Below, one piece after another: positions 1 through 15,036 of a stretch of DNA of 64,000 nt. The notes beneath the pieces were generated by a model, which saw only the letters and a list, made by a program, of their open reading frames with translations, ran no database searches and was not told where the DNA came from. Position numbers and translations under genes: made by a program. This DNA comes from Vespa crabro (taxonomy: Eukaryota > Arthropoda > Insecta > Hymenoptera > Vespidae): assembly GCF_910589235.1 (NCBI RefSeq), contig NC_060970.1:124001-188000 (forward strand). The letters are read 5' to 3'. Every line of letters begins with the position of its first letter. The first letter of the stretch is position 1.

Positions 1-2724
1 CGATAATAACGATAATAACAATATTAATAGTTATAAAACTAAAGATAATATCGATAATATGAGTAATAAAAATTAAGCTAATAACGATAAAAACGACAAT
101 AACGACAATAATAATAACAATTAAAACGATAATAACGACAATAATAATAACAATAATAACGATAATAACGATAAAAACGACAATAATAATAATAATAATG
201 ACGATAATATCGATAATAATAATAATAATAATAATATTGCTTATAACGCTATTAACGATAATTACGATAATAATAATAAAATCAATAAAGAATATAACGA
301 TATTAATTATAATCATAAGAATAATTTTAATAATAATAACAATAATAAGGATAGTAACAATAATAATAATAACACAATTATCGATTATAATGATTATAAA
401 GATAATGATAGTAACGATAATAATTATTATAATAATAACTATAATAACGATAATAATAATACAAACGATAATAATACTAATGATTATAATCATAATAACG
501 ATAATAACGATAAAAATAATAACATTAATAACGATAATAACGATTATAACGATAATAATAATAACAATGAAATCGATAATAACGACAATAATTATAATAA
601 CTATAATAATAATAACAATAATAACTATAAAAACGGTAATAACAATAGTAATAATAACACTAATGACGATAATAACGGTAATAACGAGAATAATAATAAT
701 AATAATGACAATAATAACGTTAATAAAGCGTAATAATAATTACAATAATAATAATAGTAACAATAGCAATAATAACGAGGGTAACGATATGGAAGATTAT
801 TATAATAATATTAATGACGATATTAAGGATAATAACGATAACATCAATAATATTAATAACATTAATATTGATAATAACAATAATAACGATAATAACGATA
901 TAAATAATAAAAATAATAATAACGATAATAGCAATAATGAAGATAATAACAATAATAAAAACATTAATAATAGCGATAATAACGATAATAACGATAATGA
1001 TGTTAATAAAGATGGAAATAATTATAATAATATTAATAAAGATAATAACAAAAATAAAGAAATTATAATAACGATAATAATGATAATAGCGATAATAATA
1101 ATTGCCATATTACTAATAACAATAATAACAATAATAACGATAATAATAATAATAATAACAATAATAAAAATAATTATATTAATAAAGATAATAATACTAA
1201 TGATAATAACGACACTGGTAATAATAATAATGACGATAAGAACGGTAATATCGATAATAATAATAATAATAATAAAGATAGAGGTATTAACGATAATAAT
1301 GTTGTTTATGATAATAACTTTAGAAATAATAATTACAATAACAAAAATTACGACAATGCAAATAACAATATTAACAATAATAACGATAATAACGATTATT
1401 ACGATAATAAGAATAACAATTATTACGATATATAAGATAATAACGATACTTATAATAATAATAATAATGATTATATTAATAATATTAATAATAACTATAA
1501 AAACGATAATGACGATAATAATAATAATAATAATAATAATAGCAATAATGATGATAATAAAGGAAATAATAATAGTAATAATTGCAATAGATACAAGAAA
1601 GGGCATAATAACGATAATAACGTTGACAATATTATCGATAATTACGATAATATCGATAGTAAATATATCAATAGTTACGATAATAACGACAATAATTATA
1701 ATAATCATTAAAATAACAACGATAATAGATATATTAACGGTAATAATAATAATAATAAAAACGATAATAACGATAATAATGATAATAATAGAAGTAGTAA
1801 TAACAACATTACGAATATTAACTATAATAACGATTACAACGGTAATAGTAGTAGTAATAATAACAGTAATAAAAATAATAACGATAATAACCAAAATAAT
1901 AATAATAATAACGATATGGTATTGACGATAAGTACGACAATAGTAGTAATAGTAATAACGATAATAACGATATAACGGCAATAAAAATAATATTAATAAA
2001 GATAATAACGATATTACCGAAAATAACGATAAAAGCTATAAGAATAATAATAAAAAGAACAATAACAACGATAATAACGATAATAAGCATAATGACAGTA
2101 ACAATAAAAAGACAAAAATAATAACAATAATAATAACGATAGTAACGATAACAACAATAATAACGATAACATCTATATAAACGATATCAATAATAAAGAA
2201 AGTAACGTTAATTTCGATATTAATAATAGCAATATTAAAGATAATAACGATACTAATAATAATAACGATAATAATAATAACAATAATAACGATAATAGCA
2301 ATTATAATAATGACACTATTAACAATAATATCGACAATAACGATAATTACGATAATAATAATAACAATTATAACGATAATAACGATAATAATATTAACAA
2401 TAACATCAATGACAACGATTGTAACGATTATTATGATAAGTTTATCCCTAAAATAAGGATAGTAAGGATATGAACGATAATTATAATAACAATAATAACA
2501 ATTATAATGGTAATAACAATAAAAAATAATAATAAGAACTATAAGAACGATAATAAAGATAATAATAGTAGTAATAATAACAACATTAGCAAAAATAACT
2601 CTAATAACGATATTAACGATAACAATATTAACGATAATAACTTTAGTTATAACAATAATAATCACAATAAAAACGATAATAAACATAACATTAAAAATAA
2701 TAATAACAATAAGGCAATATTAAC

Positions 2725-2757
<33 letters not shown>

Positions 2758-5285
2758 CATAATAACGATATTAACGATAATAGGGATAATAAAAACAATA
2801 TTAATAATAACGAAAATAACGATATTAACGATAATAATAATAATAACACTAACAATATTAATAATAACAATAGTAAAGATAATAACTATTACGACGATAA
2901 TAATAATAATAATATTAACGAAAATAGCGATAATATAGGTGATAACGATATTAATAGTAGTTAAAATAAACGTAATAACGATAACAGGGATAATAACATT
3001 CAGGTTAAGAACGATAAAAACGACTATAACGATAATAAAAATTACAATTATAAAGATAATATTGGAAAAAACGATAATAGAAGCAATAATTAAAATAATA
3101 ACAACGACAATAATGATATTAATGGAAATAATTATATCGAAAATAACGGCATTAATAATAATAATAATATCGATAATAAGGGTAATAACGAAAACATCGT
3201 TAATAATAATAACAATATAATCGATAATAAAGATAATAAGAATAATAATAATAATAATATCGTTAATTAGGTGAATCACGAAAATAACGGTAATAACCAC
3301 AATAACGGCAAAATCAATAATTAATGATAAAATCGATAAGAACAAAATTAACGATAATAACGATAATCACGATAATAATAATAACGATAATGACAACAAA
3401 TGTAATAATAATATTAATGGTAATAACGATAATAAAGATAATAGTAACTATAATAATGACGATAATAATGATAATAACGCATAATAATAATAAGCATATT
3501 AACTTGTAGTAAAGATAATAATTGTAATACTGATAATAACGATATTATGGATAAAAATAATAATTACATAAAGATAAAATAGATAATAATAAGAACAAAA
3601 TTAACGATAATATCGATAATAATAGTAATTATAATGACAATAATAACAGAAAAAACTATAATAACGTTAATAATATTAACAATAATAACGATAATAGTAA
3701 TAATAATAATATCGACTCTAACAAAAATAACAATAATAGTAACAATAACGATAATAGTGGTAATAACGAAGGCAACGATAACAATAATAACAATAATAAC
3801 GATAATAAGGGTAATAACGGTAATAACGTAAATTATAAATGCAATATTAAGGACAGTAATAATAATAATAGTAAAAAATAATATCGAAAATAACGGTAAT
3901 AACGATTACGAAGATAATAATAATGACAAAAGCGATAACAATGATAATAACGATGACAACGATTAAAATAATAACAATAATAGCAAAAACAGCGATTATA
4001 ATAAGAACAACAATAAAGATAATAACGATATTAACAATTATAACGATAATAATATTAACAGTAATAACGGTAATAACTATAATAATAATAACACTAATTA
4101 CAATAATATCAACAATAACTATAACTACGATAATAAAAATAACAATTATAACGATAATAACGATAATAACGATAATAACGTTAATAATGATAAGAACGAT
4201 AGTAATATTAATAATAATAACAATAATAACTATTAATACCATATTACGATAATAATAAAAGTAATAATAACAATATTAAAAATAATAAGTATAATAACGA
4301 TAATAACTACAGTAATAGAAGTAATAATGAAAGTAATAACAATAAAAGCCATAAAAACGATTTTAACGATAAAAATAATAATGATAATAACGATAATATC
4401 GATAAAAATAATAACAATATACGATAATATCGATATTAATGATTGTAATAATAACAATAATAACGGTCATAACAATAATAGCGATTATAATAATAACGAT
4501 AGTAACGATAATAATAATAATAATATTATCGTAAGTAAGAATAATAATGATAACGATGTTTATAATAGTAATAATAATAACGATTATATCGATAATAACG
4601 ATAGAAATGATAATAACGATAATAATTAAATTAATAATAGCAATAATAACGATAATAACGATAATAAAAGGAAAAATAATAACGATATAAACGAAAATAT
4701 TAATAACAATTGTAACGATAACAACGATAATAAAAATAATAATAACAATAGTATTAACGACAGTAAAGATAATAAGGACAACAATAATAACAATAATAGC
4801 GATAATATAGATTATAATAATACCGATAATATCGATAATAACGATAATAATAATAATATTAATAAAGATATTAAAAATAATATCGATAATAACGATAATA
4901 ATAATAAAAATAATAACAATAATAACGATTATAAATATAACGATAATATTATTAACGATAATAATGACAATATTAATATTAATAATAACGATAATAACGC
5001 TAGTAAAGATAATAATATTAATATTAATAAAGATAATAACGATATTAACGATAATACCGATAATAATGATAATAACGATAAAATCATAATAACAATAATA
5101 ACGATAATAATAATGATAATAATAACGCTAAAAAAGTTAATATCTACAATAATAATAATAATAATAATAATAATATTAATAATAACGATAATAACGATAA
5201 TAACAGTAATATTAAAACAAATAATAGCTATAATATCAATTAAAGCGCTTACAACGATAGTAGCGATAATAAATTTAATAACGGC

Positions 5286-5329
<44 letters not shown>

Positions 5330-6295
5330 TAATAACGACAATAACGATAATAATGATAATAATAGAAGTAATAATAACAATATTAAGATTAATAATTATA
5401 ATAACGATTATAACGATAATAGTATTAGTAATAATAACAGTAATAACAATAATTACGATAATAATGCTTATAACATTGTTAACGATAATAATATTAACGA
5501 TTATAACGATAATAACCATAATAATAATAGTAATAATTAAGATAATAACGATATTTACTATAATAAGGATAATAACAATAAAAATAATAAAGATAATAAT
5601 GTTATTAATATAAACTATAAAGTCGATTGTATCGATAATAATATTAACAAATTTAACGATAATATTGATAATAATATTAACCATATTAACGATAATATCG
5701 ATCATAATAATAATATTATAAACCTTAATATCGATAATAATAATAATAATAATAACATTATTAACGATAATAATGATAATAAATATAATAATTATAACGA
5801 AAATAACGATAATAATGATATTAACGATAATAATAATAATAATAATAATACAGATAATAACGATATTAACTATTATAACAATAAAAATAATAAGGATAAT
5901 ACCGAAAAAAAATAATAAATATAATAATTATAACAATGATAATAACTATTATATAGATAATAATAATAATAATAGTAAGAATAATAATAATAATAAAAGG
6001 AAAAAAGATAATAACGAAAATATTAATAACAATAGTCACGTTAGTAAAGATAATAAAAGTAATAATAAAAACAAAATTTAATATAATAACGATAAGAATG
6101 ATTATGATAATAATAATAATAGCTATAATCACTATAATATCGATAATAATAATAATAGAAGCATAGTATAATAACGATAATAATAAAATAAACATAATAA
6201 CTATTTTAACGATAACAGCGGTAATAACGATAATAATAATATAAATAATAATGATAATAATAATATTAATAATAATAACAATAATAACGATAATA
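1..6295. repeat. AATAACGAT-type satellite, block 1
   Basis: The block is built almost entirely from the triplets AAT, AAC, GAT, AAA, AGT and their phase shifts, with the recurrent 9-mer AATAACGAT on the plus strand. Triplet phase holds for hundreds of bases and is broken only by occasional indels. The minus strand correspondingly reads TTATTATCGTTATT. CpG inside AACGAT is retained throughout. A pure AAT tract lies at about 5285-5326. There is no codon variety, non-repetitive domain or splice-like architecture, so I see no gene here. It is satellite DNA of unknown chromosomal location. Confidence 0.93.
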
Positions 6296-7741
6296 AAGAA
6301 TATAACAAGAATATAACGTTTTTACTATGTTTAAATACGCGTTATCATATGATAATTGTCGAAAAACGTAATCGACATACGCGAATTTCGGTATATGCGA
6401 AGATAAAATCGTGAAATCTTTAATAATACTTGTGCCACAGTTAGAAAAATGTTACCAATCGATTCAGAACATTGCATTTCATAAGATCAAACATCTATTT
6501 TATATTGGCATCAAAGTATTTAACAATGTTTCATATCGTTTATACGATTTTTCGCTCATATACCCGTATCGTCGAAAAACCAAAAGTTGAATTCTCGTTC
6601 AATTTCATTGATTTTATATTCAATCGACGCAGAATAAAGAATATAACAAAAATATGACGTTTCTACTATGTTTAAATAAGCGTTTTCATATGATAATTAT
6701 CGAAAAACTTAATCGACATACGCGAATTTCGGTATATGCAAAAATGAAATCGTGACATCTTTAATAATATTTGTGGCACAGTTTGAAAAATGTTTCCAAT
6801 CAAATCAGGACATTGCATTTCATAAGATCAAACATTTATTTTATATTGGAATCAAAGTATTTAACAATGTTTCATATCGTTTATACGATTTTTCGCTCAT
6901 ATACCCGTATCGTCGAAAATGAAAAGTTGAAATCTCGTTCAATTTCATTGATTTTATATTCAATCGACGCAGAATAATGAATATAAGAAGAATATATCGT
7001 TTTTACTATGTTTAAATAAGCGTTTTCATAAGATAAATGTCGAAAATCGTAATCGACATACGCGAATTTCGGAATATGCGAAGTTGAAGTCGTGAAATCT
7101 TTAATAATACTTGTGCCACAGTTTGAGAAATGCTACCAATCGATTCGGCAAATTGCATTTCATAGGATGAAACATCAATTTTATATTGGAATCAAAGTTT
7201 ATAATTTTGATTCATATTGCATATACGATTTTTCGATCATATAAACGTATCGTCGAAAAAAGAAAAGTTGAATTCTCGTTCAATTTCATTGATTTTATAG
7301 TCAATCGACGCAGAATGAAGAATAAAACAAAAATATATCGAATCTACTATGTTTATATACGCGTTTAAATATGATAATTATCGTAAAACTTAATTGACCT
7401 AAGCGTATTTCGCTATATACGAAGATGAAATCGTGACAACTTTAATACTACCTGTGCCACAGTATAAAAAAAGTTATCAATCGATTCATAACATTGCATT
7501 TCATAAGATCAAACAACTATTTTATATTGTAATCGAAGTATTTTACATTGTTTCCTATCGTATATATGATTTTTCGGTCATATACATGTATCGCCGAAAG
7601 ACGAATAGTTTAAATTTCGTTCCATTTCATTGATTTTATATTCTATTGACGCAGAATAAATAATATAACTAGAACATATCGTTTTTACTATTTGTAAATG
7701 CTCTTTTCCAAATGATAATTGCCGAAAAATGTAATTTATAT
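6296..7741. repeat. 341-bp tandem satellite, about 4.2 copies
   Basis: Four consecutive units and a partial fifth begin at about 6296, 6637, 6977, 7318 and 7659, giving periods of 341, 340, 341 and 341 bp. Each unit opens with a variant of AAGAATATAACAAGAATAT and continues through the shared blocks ACTATGTTTAAATA, AATCGACATACGCGAATTTC, TTGTGCCACAGT, CATTTCATAAGATCAAACA and ATTTTTCGCTCATATA. It closes with TCAATCGACGCAGAATAA. Units differ by scattered substitutions, and the fourth and fifth are the most diverged. The fifth unit fades after about 80 bp into AATAACGAT satellite. The monomer is unrelated to the flanking satellite. Short open frames inside it repeat from unit to unit and are not treated as genes. 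Confidence 0.92.
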
Positions 7742-8539
7742 TAAAGTTAATAACGATAACAACGAATAATAATAATAATAATAATGATAATCTCGTTTTT
7801 ATCATTATAACATTCAACAGAATATAAAAATATTACATTCAACAAAATAAAAATATTGTTATCACATTGACAACAATAACGATATTAAAGAAAATAATTA
7901 ATTTAATTTTATAAAAGAAAATAACGATAATACGGTATTATTACCGACCATAACGATAATAGCTATAAAAATAAAGATTACCATAATCAGGATAATAACT
8001 ACGATATTGTTATTAACGATAATATTAATAATACTAACGATAATATAGAAAGTAAAAACGATAATAACAATTAAAGCGATATTAAATATAATAATAAGGA
8101 TAATAATAAATAAACGATAATAAATAAAATTATGATAATAACGAGAATTACGATAAAATCGATAATAATGAGATTAATAACTATAATAATGATAATAACG
8201 CTAATACTAACGATAATGGCGATAATAATTATAGTAGCGGTAACTATAATATAATAATGATAATAATAATAATAATAAGAATAATGAAGATAAAAATAAA
8301 TACGGTAATAAAAAATATAACGATAACAATAATAACAAAGATAATAACGGTTAAATCGATAATAACGATAATAACGAAAACATCGTTAGTAATTATAATG
8401 ACTAAAATGAATCTAATAATAATAATTACGATAATAAGGTTAATAATAACGATAATAATAATAATAAAGGAAATGATGACAAAAACGAAATAATGATAAT
8501 AACGTTTATGACGATTTCAACGATAATAACGATTATAAA

Positions 8540-10305
8540 GATAATATTGATAATTATAAAGATAATAATAATAAGATCGGAAATAATGATACAACCGATA
8601 ATAACGATAATAACGATATTGACGATAATAACAACGATAAAAACGATAATAACGAAAACAATATAAATAACGATAATAATGAAAATAACGATAATAATGA
8701 TAATATCGATAATAGCGATAATAACATTAATAACGATACGAACGAAAGAAATGCTATTTTCGTTTATGACGATCATAACGGTATTAATAACAACATTATA
8801 TATAATAACGATAATAAAGGTAATACCGATAACAATAGCAATAGTGATAATAACGATAATAATAATATCGACGATAGTAACGATAACAACGATAATAAAA
8901 ACGATAATAACGATTATAAAGATAATAATAAACATAATTACGGTTATAACGATAATAACGATAATAATAACGATAATAACGATTATAAGGATAATAACAA
9001 AAATAATAACCGTAATAATAAAAATAACGATTATAAAGAATTAAAAAACGATTAAAAAGAATTACAATAATTATAATAATATCGATAACAACGAATAATA
9101 ATAAGGATAATATTCATAATAACGATCATAACAATAACTACGATAATTAGGATAATACGTTAACAACGATAATAATGAAAATAACTATAATAAAGGTAAT
9201 AATAATGACAATAATATTAATAACCGACAAGAACGATAAAAATGATAATAATGTTAATGACTGTAACAATGATAGTAACGATAATAACCACAATATTTAT
9301 AATAATAAAGATAATAATAATAAAATCGGAAATAACGACAATAATGAAAATAAAGTTAATAACGATAATAACGATAATAATGTTAATAGCGATAATAACG
9401 CTATGGAAAATAATAATAACGATAATAACTATAATATGGATAATAACGATCCGCAAGATAATAAAGATTATAATAACTTTAATAATAATAACAACGAAAG
9501 TAACGGTTCTAACGATAATAATAATGATAAAAACAGTAATAACGTTAATTACGATAATAATAACAATAAAAATAAAAATAGCGAAGATAATGAAAATATC
9601 AATGAAAACATTAATAACGTTAATAATAACGATAATAATAATAATAATGTTAATAACGATACTAACGATAATTACAATGATAACAATAATAACGATAATG
9701 ATGATAGTAACGTTAATAAGGAGTATAATAAAAATAATTACAATAATAATAATAATAACGATAATAACGATAATAATTACGATAATAATAATAATAACTA
9801 TAATAAATGTAACAATAATGATAATATTATTAATAACGGAAATAAAGACAAGAGCGATAATAATGATAATAACGTTAATCACAATAACAATGATAGTAAC
9901 GATATTAAACATAATATTTATAATAATAAAAATAATAATAAAATCGGAAATACAAATAATAAAAAAATAACGATAATAAAGTTAATAACGATAATAAAGA
10001 TAGTAACGCTATTGAATAAAATAATAACGATCCGCAAGATAATAAAATTAATAATAACTTCAATAACAGTAACATCATATGTAACGTTATTAACGATAAT
10101 AATAATTATAAATACGATAATATTAACGATAAAAATGAAGATAGCGAAAATAACGATAATAATAATGAAAACATTAAAAACGTTAATAACGATAATAATA
10201 AAGATAATAATAATTGTAATGTTAATAACGATACTAGCGATAATTGCAATAATAACAATAATAACGAAAATAACTATAATAACGATAATTACTATTATTA
10301 CCTAA
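8540..10305. repeat. Higher-order repeat module within the satellite, three related copies
   Basis: Rare marker words recur in the same order. A module containing a variant of AAAATCGGAAATAA ends its CGG at 8580, 9329 and 9947, giving spacings of 749 and 618 bp. The second and third copies also share ACGATCCGCAAGATAATAAA at about 9446 and 10027 (581 bp apart). They are followed by parallel runs of AAAATAGCGAA-, GAAAACATTAA- and GTTAATAACGATACTA-like words. Spacing differences reflect indels. Coordinates are approximate because the satellite background blurs the boundaries. Confidence 0.7.
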
Positions 10306-10394
10306 ATAACGATAAAAAAATAATAATAATATCGAGTATATCGACATTAACGATAATAATATAGATAATAATCATAATAACGATAATAACGTTA

Positions 10395-10626
10395 ATAACG
10401 AAAATAATGTTTATAACATTAATTACGATAATAATATTGATAAGAATAAACATAACGATAATAACGATAAAACGATGAAAATAGTAATAATGTTAATAAC
10501 GATAATAAAAACGATAATAATAACGATAATAATAATAATAACGTTAATAAGTATAATAACGGTAATTGCAAGTATAACAATAACAACGGTAATAACGATA
10601 GTAAAAACGATAATATTAATCTTAAT

Positions 10627-10665
<39 letters not shown>

Positions 10666-11620
10666 TGCGATAATATCAGTAATAACGTTTATATAGATAT
10701 TAACCATAAATACGGTAATAAGGCTAAATACTATAATAACAGAAATAATATTAACAAGAACAAAAATGAACAAAATAACGATAATAACGATAATAGCGAT
10801 AATAATGTTAATAACAATAATTACGATATTAGTGAAGATAATAATAAAACTAACGATAATAATGATATAAACGTTGAAAACTGTATTAACGATAATAACA
10901 ATAATAACAATAATAACCATAATAACGTATATAAGCATAATAAAGGGAATGATAACAATAATAATAATAATAACGATAATAGCGATAATAACCATAATAA
11001 CGATAATGACGACAAGAATAACGATTATTATAAAAAATAATGATAATAATATTAATATTAATAACGATAATTATAACACCTACGATAATAGTGACAGTAG
11101 CGATACCAATAATAACGTTTATAACGATACTAACGATAAAAATGGAAAATAACTTAAATTACGATTATATTAACGATAATAACAGAAATAAAGAAAATAA
11201 CAAAAATAACATTTAAAACAGCTATAATGTTAATAACGTTAATAATAATGACAATAATATTAATATTGTTAATAACGATATTAACGATAATTGCAATGAT
11301 AATAATAATAACGATAATAACGGTAATATCCATAATAATAACGATAAAGCCTACAAATAAAATGATAAACACCACGTTAACAATAATAATGTTAATAACG
11401 TTAATAATTTTAATAAAGATAATAATAATCATAATAATAATAACAACGATAATAATGGTTATAACATAAATTACGATAATAATAGCGATAATTATTAAAA
11501 TAAGGATAATAACGATAAAACGATGAAAACAGTAATAAAGTTAACAACGATAGTAAAAACGATAATAATAACGATAATAATAAAAACAACGTTAATAACG
11601 ATAACAATGATATTAATTAA
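10395..11620. repeat. Higher-order repeat, pair of ~1.05-kb spaced segments
   Basis: The word AACGATGAAAA occurs at 10471 and 11519 (spacing 1048 bp). Both sites are preceded by a run containing ATAACATTAATTACGATAA or ATAACATAAATTACGATAA. Both are followed by a GTAATAA.GTTAA word and AAAAACGATAATAATAACGA. The similarity extends at least about 70 bp to either side, so this is a duplication of satellite sequence and not a chance match of short triplets. Confidence 0.6.
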
Positions 11621-13272
11621 AATAATGACATTGACGATAATAACGATAATAATAAAAAAAATAACAATAATAATTATTATAACGATATTAATAGCGATAA
11701 TAACGATAATAACGATAATAGCGTTAATAATAATAATAATAACGATAATAACGATAATAAGGATTATAATAATAATAATAATAATAGTAACGATAATAAT
11801 TGAAATAACGATAATAAAGAAAATAACTATAATAACGATAATAACAATAAAAATAAAATTAATGGAAAAAAGGGAAATAACTAAAATAGCGTTAATAACG
11901 ATTATAATAATAATAATAACGATTATAAATATAATAATAATAATAGGAGTAACGAATGTATCGATAATAACGGTAATAATAACGATAATAACGATAATAT
12001 CGGTAATGACGATAATAGTAAAGATGTTAACAAAAATAACGATAACAACGATAATAAAGATAACAACGATTACAATGATAGTAATGATAATAATGATAAT
12101 GAAGATAATAAACATAATAATAACAAAAATAATAATAATTACGATCATAACGATAGTAATAGCGAAAGTAATGATATTAACAATAATAATAATAATAATA
12201 ACGATAAGAACGGAAGTAATATCAATAATAATGAAAATAACTGTAACAGCAACGACAATAATGATAATAACGATAATAACGACAACAAACAAAAATAATA
12301 ATAATAATATTAATAACGAAAATAATGATAACAATAATGATAATAGCGATAATAACGATATTGCGGTATTACTCGAATAATTACTTCAATAATAATAACG
12401 GTAATCACATTCATAATAATAAAAATAATGATAATACAGTAAATAAAGATAATATTGATAATACCGATTATAATGATAATAACGATAAAAATAAAAATAA
12501 CGATAATAAGGATAATAAATACAACAGAGTTATTAACGGCAATAATAATAATAATAACGCATATGACGATAACAACGAAAATAACGATACTAACGATAAT
12601 AATAACGATTATAATAATAATAACGATAGTAACGATTATTACGATAATCATAACGATAATAACTAGGAAAATAATGATAATAATGCTAATAATTTTAATA
12701 TCGTTTGTAACGATTATATATTTAATAAAGATAATAATAACGATTATATCAATATTATCGATAATAGTATCGATAATTATAATAATAACAATAATAACGA
12801 TAATAATAGCGATATTAAAAAAAAAATAAGATAATAATAATAATACTAATAACCATAATAATAATAATAATAACGATATTAACGAGAAAGACGATATTCA
12901 CGATAATAACGTTAATAACGATATTAATGGTAATAGCGATATTGACGATAATAGCGATTATAGAAGAGAAAATATATATAATAAAGATATTAACGGTAAT
13001 ATCGATAATAATATTAATAGTGATAATAACGATAATAATAATAATAACGTTTATAACGATTAAAACGATAACAATAACGATTAAAGCGATAATAACGATA
13101 ATAACTATATTATTAACGATAATAACGATAATAAAGAAATCAATGATATTAATAATGATATTAATAATAGTAGCGATAACTGCGACTATAATAATTATAA
13201 TAATAATAATTATAAAGTTAATAATTATAGAAATAACTAAGATAATAATGCAAATAGCGATAATATTAATAT

Positions 13273-13974
13273 TATATAAGTATTATATAAGTTGATTTTA
13301 TTATAATTAATAGATATAATTAAAAATAATAATTTTGGAAATTGAGATTGATTAATTAATAAGTTAAATTAAAAATAATAATTTTTTATTGAATTTAATT
13401 ATTTTATAATCTAAATAATAATTATTCTTTGTAAAATAAAATAGATAAAAATTATAAAATAAAAATATTTATTAAATCTTTTAAGAAATAAATATATAAA
13501 AATAAATATTTAATTATAATAAAAGAATAATTAATAAATAATTATATATATATATATATTTAAATTAATATTATTTATAAATAATAATAACTTTTAATAC
13601 ATATAAATATATGTATATATATATAATATCTTAATTTTTATTTTAACTCGTTTTAATTAGTGTGAAGTGACAAACGGAAATATGTTTCTCTGTGAACAAA
13701 GAAACGACAATTCACGTTTATTGTTCACTCTGTTAAATTTTATATTTTACTCTCGTACTACTTCTCTCGTCTACGTTCTATTTCTTACTGCCAGTTTCTC
13801 TCCCAAAATCTTAACGGATCGATTTGTAGGTAACAAAAGAATTTGTAGATAACAATAACAAAAGAAGGGCGGGCCATGAGACTCGTGACAAATCTACCTG
13901 GAAAAAGTATACTTTCCTTACATGTATATATAATATAATATATAATATATAATATATAATATATAATATAATAT
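13273..13974. other. AT-rich non-satellite insertion with no recognisable gene
   Basis: The interval interrupts the triplet satellite. Its first half is A/T-only, irregular sequence with (TA)n runs. The middle, about 13650-13915, has ordinary base composition including AGGGCGGGCCATGAGACTCG. The end is a (TATAA)n tract. A 61-codon open frame at 13667-13852 on plus has no recognisable motif and is not called a gene. Satellite resumes at GATAATAACGATTAAGACG, a word also present at about 23645 in the duplicated copy, where this 700-bp stretch is absent. It is therefore probably an inserted, possibly mobile, sequence of unknown family. I could not identify terminal inverted repeats or a convincing target duplication. 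Confidence 0.55.
13923..13974. repeat. AT microsatellite (TATAA)n
   Basis: About 50 bp of alternating TATATAA/TATAAT units, containing only A and T, ends directly against the resuming AATAACGAT satellite at ATATCGATAATAACG. Confidence 0.85.
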
Positions 13975-15036
13975 CGATAATAACGATTAAGACGATAATA
14001 AAGATAAAAGCTTTAATAACGGTAACAACGATATTAATGATTATAACGATAAGGACGATAATAACGTTTATAATACAAATAATAATAATAATAACAATAA
14101 TAACGATAATAGATACAAATATGTTAATAACTTTAATAATTATAATAAAAATAATAATAATAATAATAATAATAATGATAATAATAACGGTAATAATAAT
14201 ATTAACGAAAATAACGATAATATCGATAAAAGCGATAATAAATTTAGTAATGCTGACAACGATAGTAATGATAATACGGTAATAACAACGATAATAACCA
14301 TAATAATAACGATTATTATAATGACGAAAATAACTATAATAACGATTATAATAACGATATTAATAACGATAATAATATTAATAATAATAGTAATAATAAT
14401 AATAATAATATTTATAACGATAATAGTATTATTAACGGTTACAACGATAATAACGTTAATAAATATAATAAACTTAATTAAGGTAAAAATAACGATAATA
14501 ATATCGATAATATTAATAATCTCGATAATAACGATTATAACGATAATAATGGTAATAAAATTACGATAATAAGGATGGTAACAACAAAAAGCGATATTAA
14601 CTGTTATAATAATAATAATAATAATTGTTATAATAATAACTATAATATTAATAATAACGTTATTGAAGATATTGATAATAATTACGGTAGTAACGTTATT
14701 ATCTATAATATTAATAATAATAATATATGTAACTATAACTATATTATTATAGATAACAACGATAACAACGATAGTAACGATAATAACGATAATAATACCG
14801 ATAATAAAGATAATAACGATAATAACTTTAATAAAAATTATAATAATGATTATTTCTATATTAAAGTTAATCATATCGATAATTATAATAATATCAATAA
14901 CAACGATAATAATATCGATAATTATAAAAAATAAAAATAATAATAATAATAATATTAATAACCATAATAATAATAATAACGATAATAGCGATAATGTCGA
15001 TAATAACGATAATAACTTTAATAGCTATATTACTTA
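13975..15036. repeat. AATAACGAT-type satellite, block 3
   Basis: Triplet satellite in the usual orientation between the AT-rich insertion and the 3' end of LINE copy A. Its first part matches the duplicated segment near 23640-24080. No gene seen. Confidence 0.9.

Larger units (their letters stand above)
7742..13272. repeat. AATAACGAT-type satellite, block 2
   Basis: Same triplet-phased composition and strand orientation as the first block. The junction with the 341-bp satellite passes through AAAGTTAATAACGATAACAACG. Internal higher-order repetition is visible: a recurring module around 8560, 9310 and 9930, another around 10460 and 11510, and a segment from 12300 onward that recurs near 22640. 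A pure AAT tract lies at about 10627-10664. No gene was recognised. Confidence 0.92.
12300..14450. repeat. Satellite segment duplicated about 10 kb downstream (copy 1)
   Basis: Distinctive words in this interval recur in the same order at about 22640-24080. They are CGGTATTACT, GATAATACCGATTATAATGA, GTTATTAACGGCAATAATAA, TAATGGTAATAGCGATATTG, AATATATATAATAAAGATA, ATAACGATTAAGACGATAAT and GACAACGATAGTAATGATAA. Copy 1 carries about 700 bp of AT-rich DNA (13273-13974) that has no counterpart in copy 2. I infer a segmental duplication of the array followed by divergence. Confidence 0.65.

Noticed and set aside
198..1925. A 575-codon open frame rich in Ile, Thr and Asn, and similar long frames such as 19203-20780 on minus and 37202-38464 on plus
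   Set aside because: They consist only of satellite triplets and switch between Ile/Thr and Asn/Asp content after indels. Equally long frames occur on the opposite strand. Triplet phase explains the absence of stops.
6296..7741. CRISPR-like array because of regularly spaced repeats
   Set aside because: The period is 341 bp with no short constant repeat and variable spacer. The whole unit is conserved, so it is a tandem satellite.
9175..9960. Asn-rich protein reminiscent of Dictyostelium or Plasmodium low-complexity proteins
   Set aside because: There is no non-repetitive domain, start context or conserved flank. The same composition fills ~34 kb, and the mobile elements are arthropod-type LINEs.
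13667..13852. A small protein gene in the AT-rich insertion
   Set aside because: The 61-codon frame has no motif, no homologue that I recognise and no supporting context.
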